IMG/VR virus record: IMGVR_UViG_3300043395_000403
Location: 1 to 23,682 of that record
Reading direction: 5' to 3' (one strand)
DNA: 23,682 bases
Origin: a virus
Both the position numbers and the translations under genes were made by a program. The notes below the pieces were generated by a model that saw only the letters and a program-made list of their open reading frames with translations, had not been told where the DNA came from and made no database searches. Shown here one piece after another: positions 1 to 5,372 of this stretch (position 1 is its first letter; each line of letters begins with the position of its first letter).

Positions 1-1
1 C

Positions 2-40
2 TCGGCTGAGGATACCGTTGTGGAGTTGCCTGCGGTGTAG
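2..40 (+). CDS. possible 3' end of an upstream gene (partial)
   Basis: One forward frame from the left edge reads SAEDTVVELPAV and stops at TAG 38-40. The short acidic and hydrophobic end looks like a normal protein C-terminus, and it is followed by a TTGACA box and a non-coding stretch, as expected past a gene end. Only 12 codons are visible, so chance is a real alternative. A second frame stays open to a stop at 84-86 but reads less like protein. Confidence 0.3.
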   Translation, partial: SAEDTVVELPAV

Positions 41-44
41 TGTG

Positions 45-73
45 TTGACACGCGAGAGCGGCACCGGCAGCAT
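45..73 (+). promoter_or_regulatory. possible sigma70-like promoter before the structured RNA
   Basis: A perfect TTGACA box lies at 45-50. With a 17-base spacer the -10 would be CAGCAT at 68-73, which matches TATAAT at only three positions. Transcription would begin near 80, just before the hairpin cluster at 101-181. The -35 box sits in a small palindrome, GTGT-TG-ACAC at 43-52 or so, which could also be an operator. The weak -10 keeps this a suggestion. Confidence 0.25.
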
Positions 74-100
74 TGCGGCACGGTAGATTGAAAAAAGAAA

Positions 101-190
101 GGCGTGTGGGTTCCGGGAGATCCCGGCGGTGTTTGGCAAAGCACCGATTGCGGTTCTTGTTGAGCTGCTGACCCACACGCCACTTTTTTT
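101..190 (+). ncRNA. unclassified structured RNA: three hairpins in a closing stem, ending in T7
   Basis: The closing stem P1 is perfect over 11 bp (101-111 with 171-181). Inside it are P2 (113-117 with 122-126, 4-base loop), P3 (127-134 with 139-146, 8 bp, loop GGCA) and P4 (150-156 with 162-168, 7 bp, loop TTGTT). P2 and P3 abut without a spacer, so the whole is a four-way junction. The run T184-190 follows P1 directly, as in an intrinsic terminator, and A91-96 with G97 can extend the stem against C183 and the T-run. P3 has one and P4 two G-U pairs that work only if the + strand is the RNA; on the other strand they become C-A mismatches. It resembles a cloverleaf but is not a tRNA: P1 is too long, there is no 7-base anticodon loop and no TTC T-loop. 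I cannot assign it to a family. Transcription is inferred. Confidence 0.5.
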
Positions 191-213
191 GTGAAGACCC
201 ACAAAAATCCAAC

Positions 214-256
214 GCGCAACAGCTTGCGCTGTACGCTCTTGCGAGAATCTTCTCGC
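214..256 (+). other. two tandem perfect hairpins in the early leader
   Basis: GCGCAA at 214-219 pairs with TTGCGC at 224-229 around loop CAGC. GCGAGA at 241-246 pairs with TCTCGC at 251-256 around a 4-base loop. Neither is followed by a T-run typical of a terminator, although TTTTCTTATT lies at 264-273. They fill the leader between the structured RNA and the MazG-like gene and could be leader-RNA structure or protein-binding palindromes. The stretch 41-333 contains no supportable gene. Confidence 0.35.
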
Positions 257-291
257 TCAGTGCATTTTCTTATTGCAGAAACGCACCAAAA

Positions 292-341
292 AGTGTCACA
301 GTCTCAATCGTTGGTTTGAAACACTAAAAGACTATGACACT
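292..341 (+). promoter_or_regulatory. inverted repeat that would mask the first start codon
   Basis: Bases 292-304 and 329-341 are inverted copies matching at 12 of 13 positions (C299 faces A334). Folded as RNA, the 3' arm contains the ATG at 334-336 of the MazG-like gene, with a loop of 24 bases. The sequence ACACT at 321-325 could compete with 337-341 for the same partner (292-296), so two alternative stems are possible. As DNA the same repeat could be an operator. The gene has no clear ribosome site, which fits unusual control of its start. Function is inferred. Confidence 0.4.
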
Positions 342-645
342 AGACGAACTTCAAGCAGCAGTGCTGCAATGGTCTTACGACCGTGGGATCACTTCAAATG
401 CAACTCTTGATAGTCAGCTCCTGAAGGCTGTGAGCGAGATGGGGGAGCTGGCGGATGCGGTAGCCAAGAGCCAGTTTGATGATATGCGAGACGCCATCGG
501 CGACGTGACGGTGTGTCTCATCAACTTGGCTTACCTGAGCGGTTGGTCGCTCCGGGAGTGCCTGGAGCTGGCGTATGACGAGATCAAAGACCGCCGAGGG
601 ATTCTCCTCCCCAACGGGGTGTTTGTGAAGGAGGTCATGGAGTGA
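334..645 (+). CDS. MazG-like nucleotide pyrophosphohydrolase
   Basis: A 103-aa all-alpha protein. The MazG-type metal-binding pattern is visible: SEMGEL at about residues 34-39 supplies ExxE, and DAIGD at about 53-57 supplies the distal acidic residues, followed by the hydrophobic helix TVCLINLAYLSG. The ending with ELAYDEIKDRRG and a lysine near the C-terminus is typical of short phage MazG-like proteins. The family hydrolyses (d)NTPs to monophosphates and pyrophosphate; in phages the substrate may be a dNTP or an alarmone, which the sequence cannot decide. The ATG has no good Shine-Dalgarno site and lies in an inverted repeat. The stop overlaps the next gene's GTG, so it heads a coupled operon. 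Confidence 0.8.
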   Translation: MTLDELQAAVLQWSYDRGITSNATLDSQLLKAVSEMGELADAVAKSQFDDMRDAIGDVTVCLINLAYLSGWSLRECLELAYDEIKDRRGILLPNGVFVKEVME

Positions 646-830
646 ACGAGCAAGAGAAAGTCCTGCTGCGTGTGCTGGGGCCGCTGTCGATAACGGCACT
701 GCAGCAAGTCACAAGCGCACTGCCGCCGAAGGCGTACTTCAGGCAAACCGGGGCGGTAGTGCATAACGGAAAAGAGTGCGCGGTGTTTGAGTTCTTGGCG
801 CTCGTCGACAATCAGGAGGAGGAAGGATGA
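642..830 (+). CDS. hypothetical protein, 62 aa
   Basis: It starts at GTG 642, overlapping the MazG-like stop, with GGAGG at 630-634 at good spacing. It ends in the ATGA shared with the next gene. The protein is small and soluble, with no membrane segment; the middle (PPKAYFRQTGAVVHNGKECAVFEFLAL) would be mostly beta strand, and the end is acidic. I do not recognise the family. Its coupling on both sides and strong ribosome site make it a real gene of the early operon. Confidence 0.65.
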   Translation: MNEQEKVLLRVLGPLSITALQQVTSALPPKAYFRQTGAVVHNGKECAVFEFLALVDNQEEEG

Positions 831-1249
831 GCGATTGCATCGAGGACATAATCCCCGAGTTGAGTGCTTTTGATTGGGGTGTTCCGCACGATGAAGACCG
901 GGCCTACGGCCCTGGTTGTCTTGGTCGTGTTTTGCATCTACGCAAGGTGTTTGCCTCCATCAGGCAGGAGCTTGAGGCGTACAAAGCTAGTGCCGGTTTC
1001 AACGAGGTTGTTCGTCGTCTGCGGTTCGATGTTTGGGAGCGTGAGCATCGCATCGAAGAGCTGATGCGAGTGCTAGAGGCTGAGGGAGGTTACACCGGCG
1101 AGGCTTGGCGTGATATTGCGCGGTTGAAGCGGTTGGTGGATGGGCTTACGGCAGAACGTGATGCTCTGCTCGCGCAGGTCGAAGCGATTGCCGGTGAGCG
1201 TGACCGTTTCAAGGCAAAGTTAATAAAGATTCAGGAGGAAGCAAAATGA
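827..1249 (+). CDS. hypothetical coiled-coil protein, 140 aa
   Basis: The start ATG 827 follows AGGAGGAGG and overlaps the upstream stop. The first third is not helical in character (SAFDWGVPHDEDRAYGPG). From about residue 45 to the end it is rich in Glu, Arg, Leu and Ala in heptad-like order (RIEELMRVLEAE, RLVDGLTAERDALLAQVEAI), so a long coiled coil is likely. No catalytic motif is visible. It is coupled by ATGA to the next gene, which is also helical, and the two could associate, though that is a guess. Confidence 0.6.
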   Translation: MSDCIEDIIPELSAFDWGVPHDEDRAYGPGCLGRVLHLRKVFASIRQELEAYKASAGFNEVVRRLRFDVWEREHRIEELMRVLEAEGGYTGEAWRDIARLKRLVDGLTAERDALLAQVEAIAGERDRFKAKLIKIQEEAK

Positions 1250-1896
1250 GTGAAATTGGAAAACTAAGACAACAAGACAATAGCGGAGACACCATTAGTT
1301 CTGTGGTCATCATAAACGAACTAGATCTGGTTAATAAGCTTCTAGCCCGCGCCGAGAAAGCCGAAGCCACTCTCGAAAGTGCGCAGAAGATGTATGACCA
1401 CTGTGAGAATAAAACCGCATACTGGAAGTTGCTCGCAAAGGAGACCGAAACGGCCCGTTCTCGCAGCATATTGCTGGGCCAAATGGAATCTATCCTTAAT
1501 GCTGTTGATGTCGAAACACGCCACCCATCTAACGAGGTTGGAGAGCGTAAGCCTATGACGCTAGGTGAGTGGGTTCAATGGCTGGTAAAGAGCAGGCACG
1601 AGTGGAGGCGGATTGCCCGTGAAAATGAAGCCCGAGCCGAGAAAGCCGAGGTTGAACTTTTCAGATTTATGAACATGCCAAGCTGTTCTCCGGAGTTGTT
1701 TCTGAGGTCCGCACAGCGGGCAGAAAAACCTGCGCCCGTTGACTGGGATCGCGTGCGGATTGAATCGGCTATGCTGATTTTGCGGCTTCTCCCATCAAAT
1801 TCTGTTGGTGATGGAATAATTGAAGAGGTGACAAAAGGTGCTGTGAAATGGGCAAACGCCCTCGTGGCGGAGCTGAAGAAGGAGGAGGAGGCATAA
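1246..1896 (+). CDS. hypothetical coiled-coil protein, 216 aa
   Basis: The start ATG 1246 has AGGAGG upstream and overlaps the previous stop. The protein contains the helical phrase ARAEKAE twice (about residues 34-40 and 128-134), so two related helical segments flank a middle part with MTLGEWVQWLVKSRHEW. The C-terminal part holds a hydrophobic helix (AMLILRLLPSN) and ends in KKEEEA. No enzyme motif or signal peptide is seen. Its 3' end, rich in GGAGGA, doubles as the ribosome site of the methyltransferase gene. Confidence 0.6.
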   Translation: MSEIGKLRQQDNSGDTISSVVIINELDLVNKLLARAEKAEATLESAQKMYDHCENKTAYWKLLAKETETARSRSILLGQMESILNAVDVETRHPSNEVGERKPMTLGEWVQWLVKSRHEWRRIARENEARAEKAEVELFRFMNMPSCSPELFLRSAQRAEKPAPVDWDRVRIESAMLILRLLPSNSVGDGIIEEVTKGAVKWANALVAELKKEEEA

Positions 1897-1897
1897 T

Positions 1898-2830
1898 GTG
1901 GATCCTACCAAAACAATTACACACATCGGCCTTTGTGCAGGATATGGCGGAATTGAACTTGGACTTAAGCGAGTCATCCCAACTTTGCGCACAGTCGCTC
2001 TTTGTGAGATCGAAGCATTTGCCATTGCAAACTTGGTTGCAAAAATGGAAGCGGGACTTATGGACCCGGCACCTATTTGGGCGGATCTTAAGAGCTTCCC
2101 ATACGAGCGGTTTCGTGACCGCGTGGACATCCTCACTGGCGGATACCCGTGCCAGCCATTCAGTACAGCAGGAAAGCGAGCTGGAGCAGACGACCCAAGA
2201 CACCTCTGGCCGTTTATTTCAGCCGGAATTGCTGCAATGCGACCAAGTCTCTGTTTCTTTGAAAACGTCGAAGGGCATATCTCACTGGGGTTGTACGACG
2301 TCATTGAAGACTTGGACCGACTGGGTTACAGAACAACGATGGGCATATTCAGCGCGGCTGAAACAGGCGCGCCGCACCAACGAAAGCGCGTGTTCATCCT
2401 GTCCTTCCGCAACGACGCGCGACTGGAAGGGCTGCTGGAATGCGGTGCCTCGCAAGGACGGAAAGCACAGGCTGGACACGCTGGAGGCCGTTGTGATGTT
2501 TGGCCCAGCCGCCCCAACGAACCCCAGCACGCATGGGAGCCGCCAAGAATCGTGGGCGACGGCAACAGTTTCGACTGGGGCTCACCGGCAAAAAAACGGC
2601 AGCATGACGCCAAAGCTGGACAAACAAGTGAACGGAAAACTAAATCCACGATGGGTGGAAACATTGATGGGAGTTCCAGTAGGATGGACTATGCCAAATT
2701 GTGCTTCACCTGTGATAATCGCGTCGATGAACTTCGTTTGCTCGGGAATGGAGTAGTTCCGGCTACAGCAAAGTTAGCATTTACAGAACTCATGAAACAA
2801 ATCAAAAAATGCAAGGAGGTGCAGGGGTGA
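1898..2830 (+). CDS. dcm: DNA cytosine-5 methyltransferase (Dcm family)
   Basis: This 310-aa protein should transfer a methyl group from S-adenosylmethionine to C5 of cytosine, protecting phage DNA from restriction or marking it. Visible motifs are: I at 11-18 (GLCAGYGG, SAM loop); II near CEIEAFA at 36-42; IV at 81-89 (GGYPCQPFS, catalytic Cys85); VI at 122-124 (ENV); VIII at 161-164 (QRKR); and X at 281-288 (LLGNGVVP, with Gly where Ser is usual). Motif IX and the usual target-recognition context are not clear in this frame between 165 and 280. A motif IX-like segment instead lies in the +1 frame of the same DNA (separate entry). The start is GTG 1898, with GGAGGAGGAG just upstream; an ATG two bases earlier is out of frame. 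No partner restriction enzyme is visible, so it is probably an orphan enzyme. Confidence 0.88.
   Translation: MDPTKTITHIGLCAGYGGIELGLKRVIPTLRTVALCEIEAFAIANLVAKMEAGLMDPAPIWADLKSFPYERFRDRVDILTGGYPCQPFSTAGKRAGADDPRHLWPFISAGIAAMRPSLCFFENVEGHISLGLYDVIEDLDRLGYRTTMGIFSAAETGAPHQRKRVFILSFRNDARLEGLLECGASQGRKAQAGHAGGRCDVWPSRPNEPQHAWEPPRIVGDGNSFDWGSPAKKRQHDAKAGQTSERKTKSTMGGNIDGSSSRMDYAKLCFTCDNRVDELRLLGNGVVPATAKLAFTELMKQIKKCKEVQG
2403..2756 (+). other. second-frame segment with methyltransferase target-recognition/motif IX-like sequence
   Basis: Inside the methyltransferase gene, the frame shifted by +1 is open to TAG 2754-2756. It reads protein-like text: TTRDWKG near 2409, then SWATATVSTGAHRQK, then LNPRWVETLMGVPVGW at 2640-2687. 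The last phrase resembles the motif IX region of phage cytosine methyltransferases. The main frame carries motif X (2738-2761) over the same DNA. Either two compensating indels displaced the recognition domain, or the region codes in both frames, or ribosomal frameshifting makes two C-termini. I see no classical slippery heptamer at the entry point (about 2391-2405). The same frame is also open upstream, from 1848. Confidence 0.5.
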
Positions 2831-3042
2831 AAGATATGTTTTTCGCCGACGGTTCTGTGGTCTCAGTGTGCGACCTGCCAGAGCAGAAGATCGTGGTCAA
2901 TGGTCGGGAGTGGCGGTTTGACTACGATAAGAGATTTGGCCCGCTGTGGCTGAAGAAAGACGGCACCGAAAGGAAATGCCAGAACCCAAGCAAAGCCGTT
3001 TGGCAGGCTTTTGAGCAGTGGCAGAAAGAAATACAGCAATGA
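2827..3042 (+). CDS. hypothetical protein, 71 aa
   Basis: I place the start at GTG 2827, which forms GTGA with the methyltransferase stop and lies 7 bases after AGGAGG; an ATG at 2809 lies upstream of that site and is less likely. The protein looks like a small beta-rich fold followed by a helix: FADGSVVSV, IVVNGREWRFDYDKRFGPLW, then the helical AVWQAFEQWQKEIQ. No family is recognised. The stop overlaps the ThyX start by ATGA. Confidence 0.65.
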   Translation: MKDMFFADGSVVSVCDLPEQKIVVNGREWRFDYDKRFGPLWLKKDGTERKCQNPSKAVWQAFEQWQKEIQQ

Positions 3043-3668
3043 ACGTCCGTATCATCTCCATCACACACCCGCTCATCGACGGCATTACAACCGCTGAAGA
3101 GCTTATCGTCCACAATGCTCGTGTTAGCAATCCAGACAACCAGCTTAACACGCTGACTGGGCCAAAGCTGCTGGCGTACTGAATTAAAAACGACCACTGG
3201 TCAGTGTTCGAGCAGGCCGACATGACGGTTGAGATCAAGACGTCTCGCGCCATTGCCGCGCAGATCCTGCGGCATCGGTCGTTCTCGTTTCAGGAGTTCA
3301 GCCAGCGGTATGCCGATGCGCCTGGTATCGAGCCCGTGGAGCTTCGCAAGCAGGCTGAGAGCAACCGGCAGAGCAGCACGGAAGTGTTGCCGTATTCTGT
3401 GGAGTCCTTTATGGCGCAGTCGCTGGCGTACTACAATGATCTCATCGAAGCTGGTGTAGCCCGCGAATGCGCTCGCATGATTCTGCCGCTGGCGACCAGT
3501 ACGACGCTATACATGAAAGGCTCAGTGCGGTCGTGGATACACTAGTTGTCAGTGCGCTGCGACCGCCACACCCAGAAGGAGCATCGGATCATCGCTGAGG
3601 AGATACGGGGGATCTTCGGGAAGTGTTTTCCGGTGACGGCAGCGGCCCTCCAGGAGGTGGCGAAATGA
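3039..3668 (+). pseudogene. thyX: flavin-dependent thymidylate synthase ThyX with two in-frame stops
   Basis: Read from ATG 3039 to TGA 3666-3668 this is a full ThyX of 209 codons. The signature RHRSFSFQEFSQR lies at codons 78-90 and HWSVFEQA at 53-60; ARMILPLATST and VRSWIH mark the C-terminal half. ThyX makes dTMP from dUMP with FAD, NADPH and methylenetetrahydrofolate. Two codons are stops: TGA at 3180-3182 (codon 48, after LLAY) and TAG at 3543-3545 (codon 169, after SWIH, where Tyr or another aromatic residue is common). There is no frameshift, and both ends still couple by ATGA to intact neighbours. Recent inactivation, sequence error or readthrough are all possible. A 113-codon piece between the stops keeps the signature but lacks both ends. 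Confidence 0.85.
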
Positions 3669-3895
3669 ACGACACCCAAAGCGTTCTCCGCACGGTCAGC
3701 CGCGTGATCGAGGCGGAGTTAAATCCTGAAGTCGTCGTGATCCTGATGCGAGTGAACGGTGAGAGCTATATGCAGCCATGCGGCAACTCGCAGCAGTGGC
3801 CAGAGCTTGTGCTGTCGGCAGCGGCAAGGGTAGCGGTGATGTTGGCTGACGAACTCAACACAGAAACAACAAATCAGAAGGAGGAACAGAAATGA
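3665..3895 (+). CDS. hypothetical protein, 76 aa
   Basis: The start ATG 3665 overlaps the end of the ThyX frame and follows AGGAGGTGG at ideal spacing; an in-frame start at 3623 has no such site. The protein is mixed alpha/beta: a helix (VLRTVSRVIEAEL), a strand (EVVVILMRV), then a helix with AAARVAVMLADELN and a polar tail. No function is recognised. It is coupled to the next gene by ATGA. Confidence 0.6.
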   Translation: MNDTQSVLRTVSRVIEAELNPEVVVILMRVNGESYMQPCGNSQQWPELVLSAAARVAVMLADELNTETTNQKEEQK

Positions 3896-4218
3896 CCGAC
3901 GAAGAAATCAACAGAGCGATTGCGGAGGTTCTTGATCTTGAAATTGAGCGTAGAACAAGAAGAGGGAAACCGGATCCGAATGGAGTTCAGTTGTGGTATT
4001 TAATTGAACATCACGGCGGAGTTGCGACATGGCGCAAACTTCCCAACTACTGTAACGACCTCAACGCAATGCACGAGGCGGAGAAGATGCTTCCTCCAAA
4101 TCTGTGGACTGCAATGGAGAATAATTTGTATCCAGCAGACGATGGGCATCCACTTCATTTTTCTGCAAGAGAAAGAGCAGTGGCGTTTCTAAAAACAATT
4201 GGCAAGTGGAAGGATTAA
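3892..4218 (+). CDS. conserved phage hypothetical protein, 108 aa
   Basis: The start ATG 3892 follows AAGGAGG and overlaps the previous stop. The pattern NYCNDLNAMHEAE at about residues 51-63, followed by a C-terminal RERAVAFLKTIGKW, is familiar from small phage early proteins of unknown role, where a bipartite layout of this sort recurs. The N-terminus (TDEEINRAIAEVLDLE) is helical. No catalytic residues can be named. It is the last gene of the tightly coupled operon that begins at 334. Confidence 0.7.
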   Translation: MTDEEINRAIAEVLDLEIERRTRRGKPDPNGVQLWYLIEHHGGVATWRKLPNYCNDLNAMHEAEKMLPPNLWTAMENNLYPADDGHPLHFSARERAVAFLKTIGKWKD

Positions 4219-4261
4219 CCAGCACCGAGGGGCGCGCATTCGTTAAACGCGTAAAAAAACT

Positions 4262-4474
4262 ATGTATAGACTATTGCACTTATTGTTTGGATGGGATTAC
4301 GTTTTAGTTCCGTGGTGTGGTGGGTTTGAGCGTTATAGGATTTTTAAGGATAAAGCTGGAAATGTGTTTTGTTGTAAATTTTATTTATGCTCAATGAAAA
4401 TTAAAAAACCAGACAACATTGGCTGGTTGACGTGTCATCCATCGAAGTATTTCCCTGAGGATCAAAAGAAGTGA
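4262..4474 (+). CDS. conserved phage hypothetical protein, 70 aa
   Basis: A small aromatic and basic protein (MYRLLHLLFGWDYVLVPW at the N-terminus, then strands such as YRIFKDKAGNVFCCKFYL). The opening and the late WLTCHPSKYF phrase resemble a short protein seen in other phages with no known role. It is visibly AT-richer than the operon before it, with few G or C third positions, and has no Shine-Dalgarno site: the leader is A-rich (seven A before CTATG). The 43 bases before it hold no gene. Confidence 0.55.
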   Translation: MYRLLHLLFGWDYVLVPWCGGFERYRIFKDKAGNVFCCKFYLCSMKIKKPDNIGWLTCHPSKYFPEDQKK

Positions 4475-4552
4475 CAAATCACACAAAATTCTTGCCGGAA
4501 TCGCAAATCTAGTTCAGAAAACACAACTGTTAGTCGCAAAAACACAAAAACC

Positions 4553-4879
4553 ATGAAAACAACCAAAGCAAATAAGCTTAAATCCAAGTCCAAGAAGCCA
4601 TTAGCCTCCAAGACTCACCCCTACACTGTGGGTGAAGCCTATGTATTTCGGACGGTGACGATGTACCTAACTGGCCGTGTGGAAGCGGTTTACCCACTGG
4701 AAATCACGCTCACTGACGCGGCGTGGATCCCTGACACTGGCCGCTGGAGTGACTTCCTGAGGAACCCGCAGGGGGCCTGTGAGATCGAGCCATTCCCGGC
4801 AGATTCAAGCGTCGGCGTCGGGCGTGGGGCGATTGTGGACTTCGCCTCAATTCCGTCGCTGCCTTCAGGCGTGAAATAG
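4553..4879 (+). CDS. conserved phage hypothetical protein, 108 aa
   Basis: A lysine-rich, probably disordered start (KANKLKSKSKK) is followed by a compact beta-rich domain: HPYTVGEAYVFRTVTMYLTG, LEITLTDAAWIPDTGRW, then VGRGAIVDFASIPSLP. This arrangement is familiar from phages as an uncharacterised protein. The ATG has no ribosome site and sits in an A-rich leader (4475-4552, no gene). A terminator-like hairpin follows its stop at 4892-4925, so it may end a transcript. Confidence 0.6.
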   Translation: MKTTKANKLKSKSKKPLASKTHPYTVGEAYVFRTVTMYLTGRVEAVYPLEITLTDAAWIPDTGRWSDFLRNPQGACEIEPFPADSSVGVGRGAIVDFASIPSLPSGVK

Positions 4880-4891
4880 TAAAATCCAACT

Positions 4892-4925
4892 GCGCGCCTT
4901 CAGCAATGGGGGCGCGCTTGTTCTT
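4892..4925 (+). terminator. terminator-like GC hairpin with T-rich tail
   Basis: GCGCGCC at 4892-4898 pairs perfectly with GGCGCGC at 4911-4917 around a 12-base loop, followed by TTGTTCTT at 4918-4925. This fits an intrinsic terminator at the end of the small-gene block. The interrupted T-run makes it moderate in strength. The next possible ATG is the very next base, which questions either the terminator or that start. Confidence 0.6.
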
Positions 4926-5117
4926 ATGAACGCAGCAACACTTAGAAGAGGATTTGAACGGAGCTGGAGCGGGAGCTGGAGCGGGAGCGGGAGCTGGAGC
5001 GGGAGCTGGAGCTGGAGCGGGAGCTGGAGCGGGAGCGGGAGCTGGAGCGGGAGCTGGAGCGGGAGCGGGAGCTGGAGCGGGAGCTGGAGCTGGAGCGGGA
5101 GCCAGAGCACAAAATGA
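4926..5117 (+). CDS. possible Ser-Trp/Ser-Gly repeat protein, 63 aa
   Basis: The frame opens with MNAATLRRGFER, an ordinary-looking basic helix, and then reads 23 Ser-Trp or Ser-Gly pairs, one Ser-Gln and STK. It is coupled by ATGA to the gene at 5114, which supports translation. Against it: no ribosome site, an ATG touching a terminator-like hairpin, and the fact that a hexamer array gives low-complexity text in any open frame. The array probably expanded inside a once ordinary small gene. No function can be named. Confidence 0.35.
   Translation: MNAATLRRGFERSWSGSWSGSGSWSGSWSWSGSWSGSGSWSGSWSGSGSWSGSWSWSGSQSTK
4962..5105 (+). repeat. hexanucleotide array, 24 units of AGCTGG/AGCGGG type
   Basis: Twenty-four consecutive 6-base units run from 4962 to 5105; 23 are AGCTGG or AGCGGG and the last is AGCCAG. 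The T/G choice is not random: the order of units (W for TGG, G for GGG) is WGWGG WGWWG WGG WGWGG WGWWG, so 13 units (78 bases) form a higher-order copy that then repeats for 10 units. The unit count is a multiple of three bases, so slippage would change length without changing frame. Each unit carries GGAG, a Shine-Dalgarno-like core, and GG every six bases, which could allow two-layer G-quadruplexes. Confidence 0.95.
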
Positions 5118-5353
5118 CCACTAGGAGCAAAACCTCAACCATTGCGGCGGCACTTCGTGTGCTCGCACAAGATGACGACTCAGAGTGCGGCACGGTCGGT
5201 GCGGCGCTATATGAAGCGGCGGAGCGGCTGGAAGAGTACCAGAAGCTTCTGCGGCTTGTGGATAGGCTGCTGATGAGTCTGCCGATTAACGTGCTTTCAG
5301 GCTCTACGGCTCAGAGAATTGCGTCTGCTGTTCAGCAATTTGCAAAGGAATGA
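5114..5353 (+). CDS. hypothetical protein, 79 aa
   Basis: The start ATG 5114 overlaps the previous stop. The nearest GGGAG (5097-5101, end of the hexamer array) is 12 bases away, a little far. The protein is helical: TIAAALRVLAQDDDSECG, then AALYEAAERLEEYQKLLRLVDRLL, and ends AVQQFAKE. Short proteins with an AAxRVLAQD phrase occur in other phages without known role. The same frame is open upstream through the whole array to 4958, reading Glu-Leu-Glu-Arg repeats, but has no ATG, GTG or TTG there. It lies where a small terminase might be expected but is too short and unlike one. Confidence 0.6.
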   Translation: MTTRSKTSTIAAALRVLAQDDDSECGTVGAALYEAAERLEEYQKLLRLVDRLLMSLPINVLSGSTAQRIASAVQQFAKE

Positions 5354-5372
5354 GCTGTGGTAAGCTGGTTCG

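Noticed and set aside
101-181. tRNA gene suggested by the cloverleaf-like fold
   Set aside because: The closing stem is 11 bp, P3 has a tetraloop in place of a 7-base anticodon loop, P4 has a 5-base loop without the TTC signature, and no D-loop or CCA context exists.
3039-3668. Reassigned stop codons (TAG or TGA read as sense throughout)
   Set aside because: TAG ends the coat gene and the gene at 14317 at sensible places, and TGA ends many genes in coupled ATGA junctions. Reassignment would fuse neighbours.
4219-4261. Terminator between the early operon and the gene at 4262
   Set aside because: Only a 4-bp CGCG stem can form and it is followed by A, not T, on the + strand; on the minus strand the T-run precedes the stem.
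4475-4552. Promoter with TTGCCG at 4492-4497
   Set aside because: No acceptable -10 box lies 15-19 bases downstream.
4962-5105. CRISPR array
   Set aside because: The units are 6 bases with no spacers, so this is a simple tandem repeat.
5114-5353. Small terminase subunit
   Set aside because: Only 79 aa, with no DNA-binding helix-turn-helix pattern and no oligomerisation core of the expected size; position alone is not enough.
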